A stretch of 15,385 nucleotides of DNA from an uncultured Synergistales bacterium (GTDB lineage Bacteria > Synergistota > Synergistia > Synergistales > Aminobacteriaceae). The notes beneath the pieces are model-generated. The model saw only the letters and a list, made by a program, of their open reading frames with translations, was not told the DNA's origin and did no database searches. Position numbers and translations under genes: made by a program. The stretch is from NCBI GenBank assembly GCA_905233515.1, contig CAJOEQ010000002.1, forward strand, positions 13,010 through 28,394, read 5' to 3'. Positions 14,616 to 15,385 of the stretch are shown one piece after another (positions within the stretch are counted from its first letter, which is position 1; the number at the start of each line of letters is the position of its first letter).

Positions 14616-15280
14616 TGCACGATATAGCTTTACAAAATTTGCCGGTTGTCATAATGGTAGATAGGGCGGGGCTTTCAGGTTCAGACGGTGATACTCATCA
14701 AGGTTTGCTAGATATTTCATGGTCAAGAGCGATTCCTAATCTGCAAATTTTTACGCCCTGTGATGAGAATTCTTTAAAACAAGCTATGATTATCGCCTCA
14801 AAACGTGAAGGGCCGACTCTTATTCGTTATCCGAGAGGACATATACCAGCGCAAAATTTGAGTCCTGATTCTGACTCTGCAATCGTGAAAATTTTTGACG
14901 GCTCTAAATGGGCATTACTGGGACACGGAGCAAGCGTTCAGACAATGAGGGAGACTCGAGAACTCGCGAAAATGAAAAATTTTGACCTCCCAGCCGTATA
15001 TGATATTAGACGAGTCAAGCCGCTTGATATAAAATTACTTGATGATATTCTTTCGCGTTATAAAATTATTGCGGTCATTGAAGAAAGTTATAAATCAGGC
15101 GGAGTCGGTGAAGATATTGCAAGCTATATCGCGGGGAATAAATTAGACGTTAAATTATTGCAGTTCGCAGTACCTGATATTTGCGTGAAACATGCGACTC
15201 AATCACAACAAAGGGAGCTATACGGTTTGACAGCCGAAAATATTTTGAATAATTATCGCAGTATTAGCAATGAAGAATAA
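14490..15280 (+). pseudogene. dxs: 1-deoxy-D-xylulose-5-phosphate synthase, 3' part in the shifted frame
   Basis: This is the rest of DXS, read one frame back from the 5' part. It resumes at CDVGIAESHMLTMAAGLAAG, which includes the catalytic-type glutamate (GIAE, codon 14513-14515), then YSTFLQRAMDQ, the VDRAGLSGSDGDTHQGLLD motif, IRYPRGH and a complete transketolase C-terminal domain (VIEESYKSGGVGEDI, then VPDICVKHATQ). An open frame exists from an ATG at 14438, but its first 19 codons overlap the 5' part and are not DXS-like, so a true split gene is unlikely. Compared with E. coli DXS (FSRKFPDRYFDVAIAE) about four residues plus one base are missing at the junction. No other lesion is seen, so the break is recent or an assembly error. 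Confidence 0.85.
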
Positions 15281-15385
15281 AGAAAGACTTGATAAATTAC
15301 TGCCTGAACTTGGACTTGTAGAGACAAGGAATAAAGCTCAGGCATTAATCATGTCAGGAAAAGTCCGAGTCAACGGTCAAGTAAT
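15270..15385 (+). CDS. tlyA: TlyA-type rRNA methyltransferase with S4 domain, 5' end only
   Basis: Thirty-eight codons of a gene cut by the right edge. The start, MKNKERLDKLLPELGL followed by ETRNKAQALIMSGKVRVNGQ, is the S4 RNA-binding domain that opens TlyA (FtsJ-like 2'-O-methyltransferase/haemolysin A) proteins, whose usual opening has the form MKERLDxLLVxRGL. TlyA methylates ribosomal RNA; the catalytic domain is outside the window. The ATG overlaps the dxs end by 11 bases, and dxs-tlyA adjacency is common in many bacteria, which supports the call. S4 domains also open other proteins, so this rests on about 38 residues plus context. Confidence 0.8.
   Translation, partial: MKNKERLDKLLPELGLVETRNKAQALIMSGKVRVNGQV

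Noticed and set aside
1..15385. Apparent abundance of GANTC-type pentamers (gagtc, gactc)
   Set aside because: I could not count them reliably against expectation, and codon preference could account for them; no motif-specific methyltransferase gene is in the window.

Overview
The window reads like chromosomal DNA of an anaerobic, motile, diderm bacterium. The best guess is a member of the Synergistota. This is inferred from the combination of a flbD-motA-motB-fliL-fliM-fliY-cheY-fliO-fliP-fliQ-fliR-flhB gene string, a TRAP-transporter cluster, a dxs-tlyA pair, A/T-rich codon choice and frequent TTG starts. No rRNA or other phylogenetic marker is present, so the assignment rests on gene content and order only. 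I saw no tRNA, rRNA, insertion sequence, CRISPR array or phage gene.

Layout. (1) Positions 1-3742, all leftward: an accessory metabolic operon encoding an AroE-like dehydrogenase, a TIM-barrel sugar-phosphate isomerase/epimerase-like protein, an HMG-CoA-lyase-like protein, and the small (DctQ) and large (DctM, cut by the left edge) membrane subunits of a TRAP transporter. It looks like an uptake and catabolism unit for an unidentified organic acid; the periplasmic binding protein is not in the window. (2) Positions 3846-11897, all leftward: a compact flagellar operon for the stator (MotAB), the stator-associated FliL, the C-ring switch (FliM, FliY), the response regulator CheY and the membrane part of the export apparatus (FliO, P, Q, R, FlhB). 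Genes are separated by a few bases or overlap. flhA, which often follows flhB, is absent and the metabolic operon stands in its place. (3) Positions 11898-12085: a divergent intergenic region with candidate promoters in both directions and a possible 18-codon leader ORF ending directly at flbD. (4) Positions 12086-15385, rightward: a GAF-like protein of unknown function, dxs (first enzyme of the MEP isoprenoid pathway) broken by a frameshift, and the start of a tlyA-type rRNA methyltransferase gene cut by the right edge.

Most of the window is conserved, recognisable machinery. The items most worth a second look are the AroE-like protein with altered shikimate-carboxylate-binding residues inside a TRAP/lyase operon, the dxs frameshift that resembles an approximately 13-nt deletion, the FliY whose two CheC-type phosphatase motifs both look degenerate, and the GAF-like protein with no output domain. 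I do not see convincing evidence of a wholly new system.
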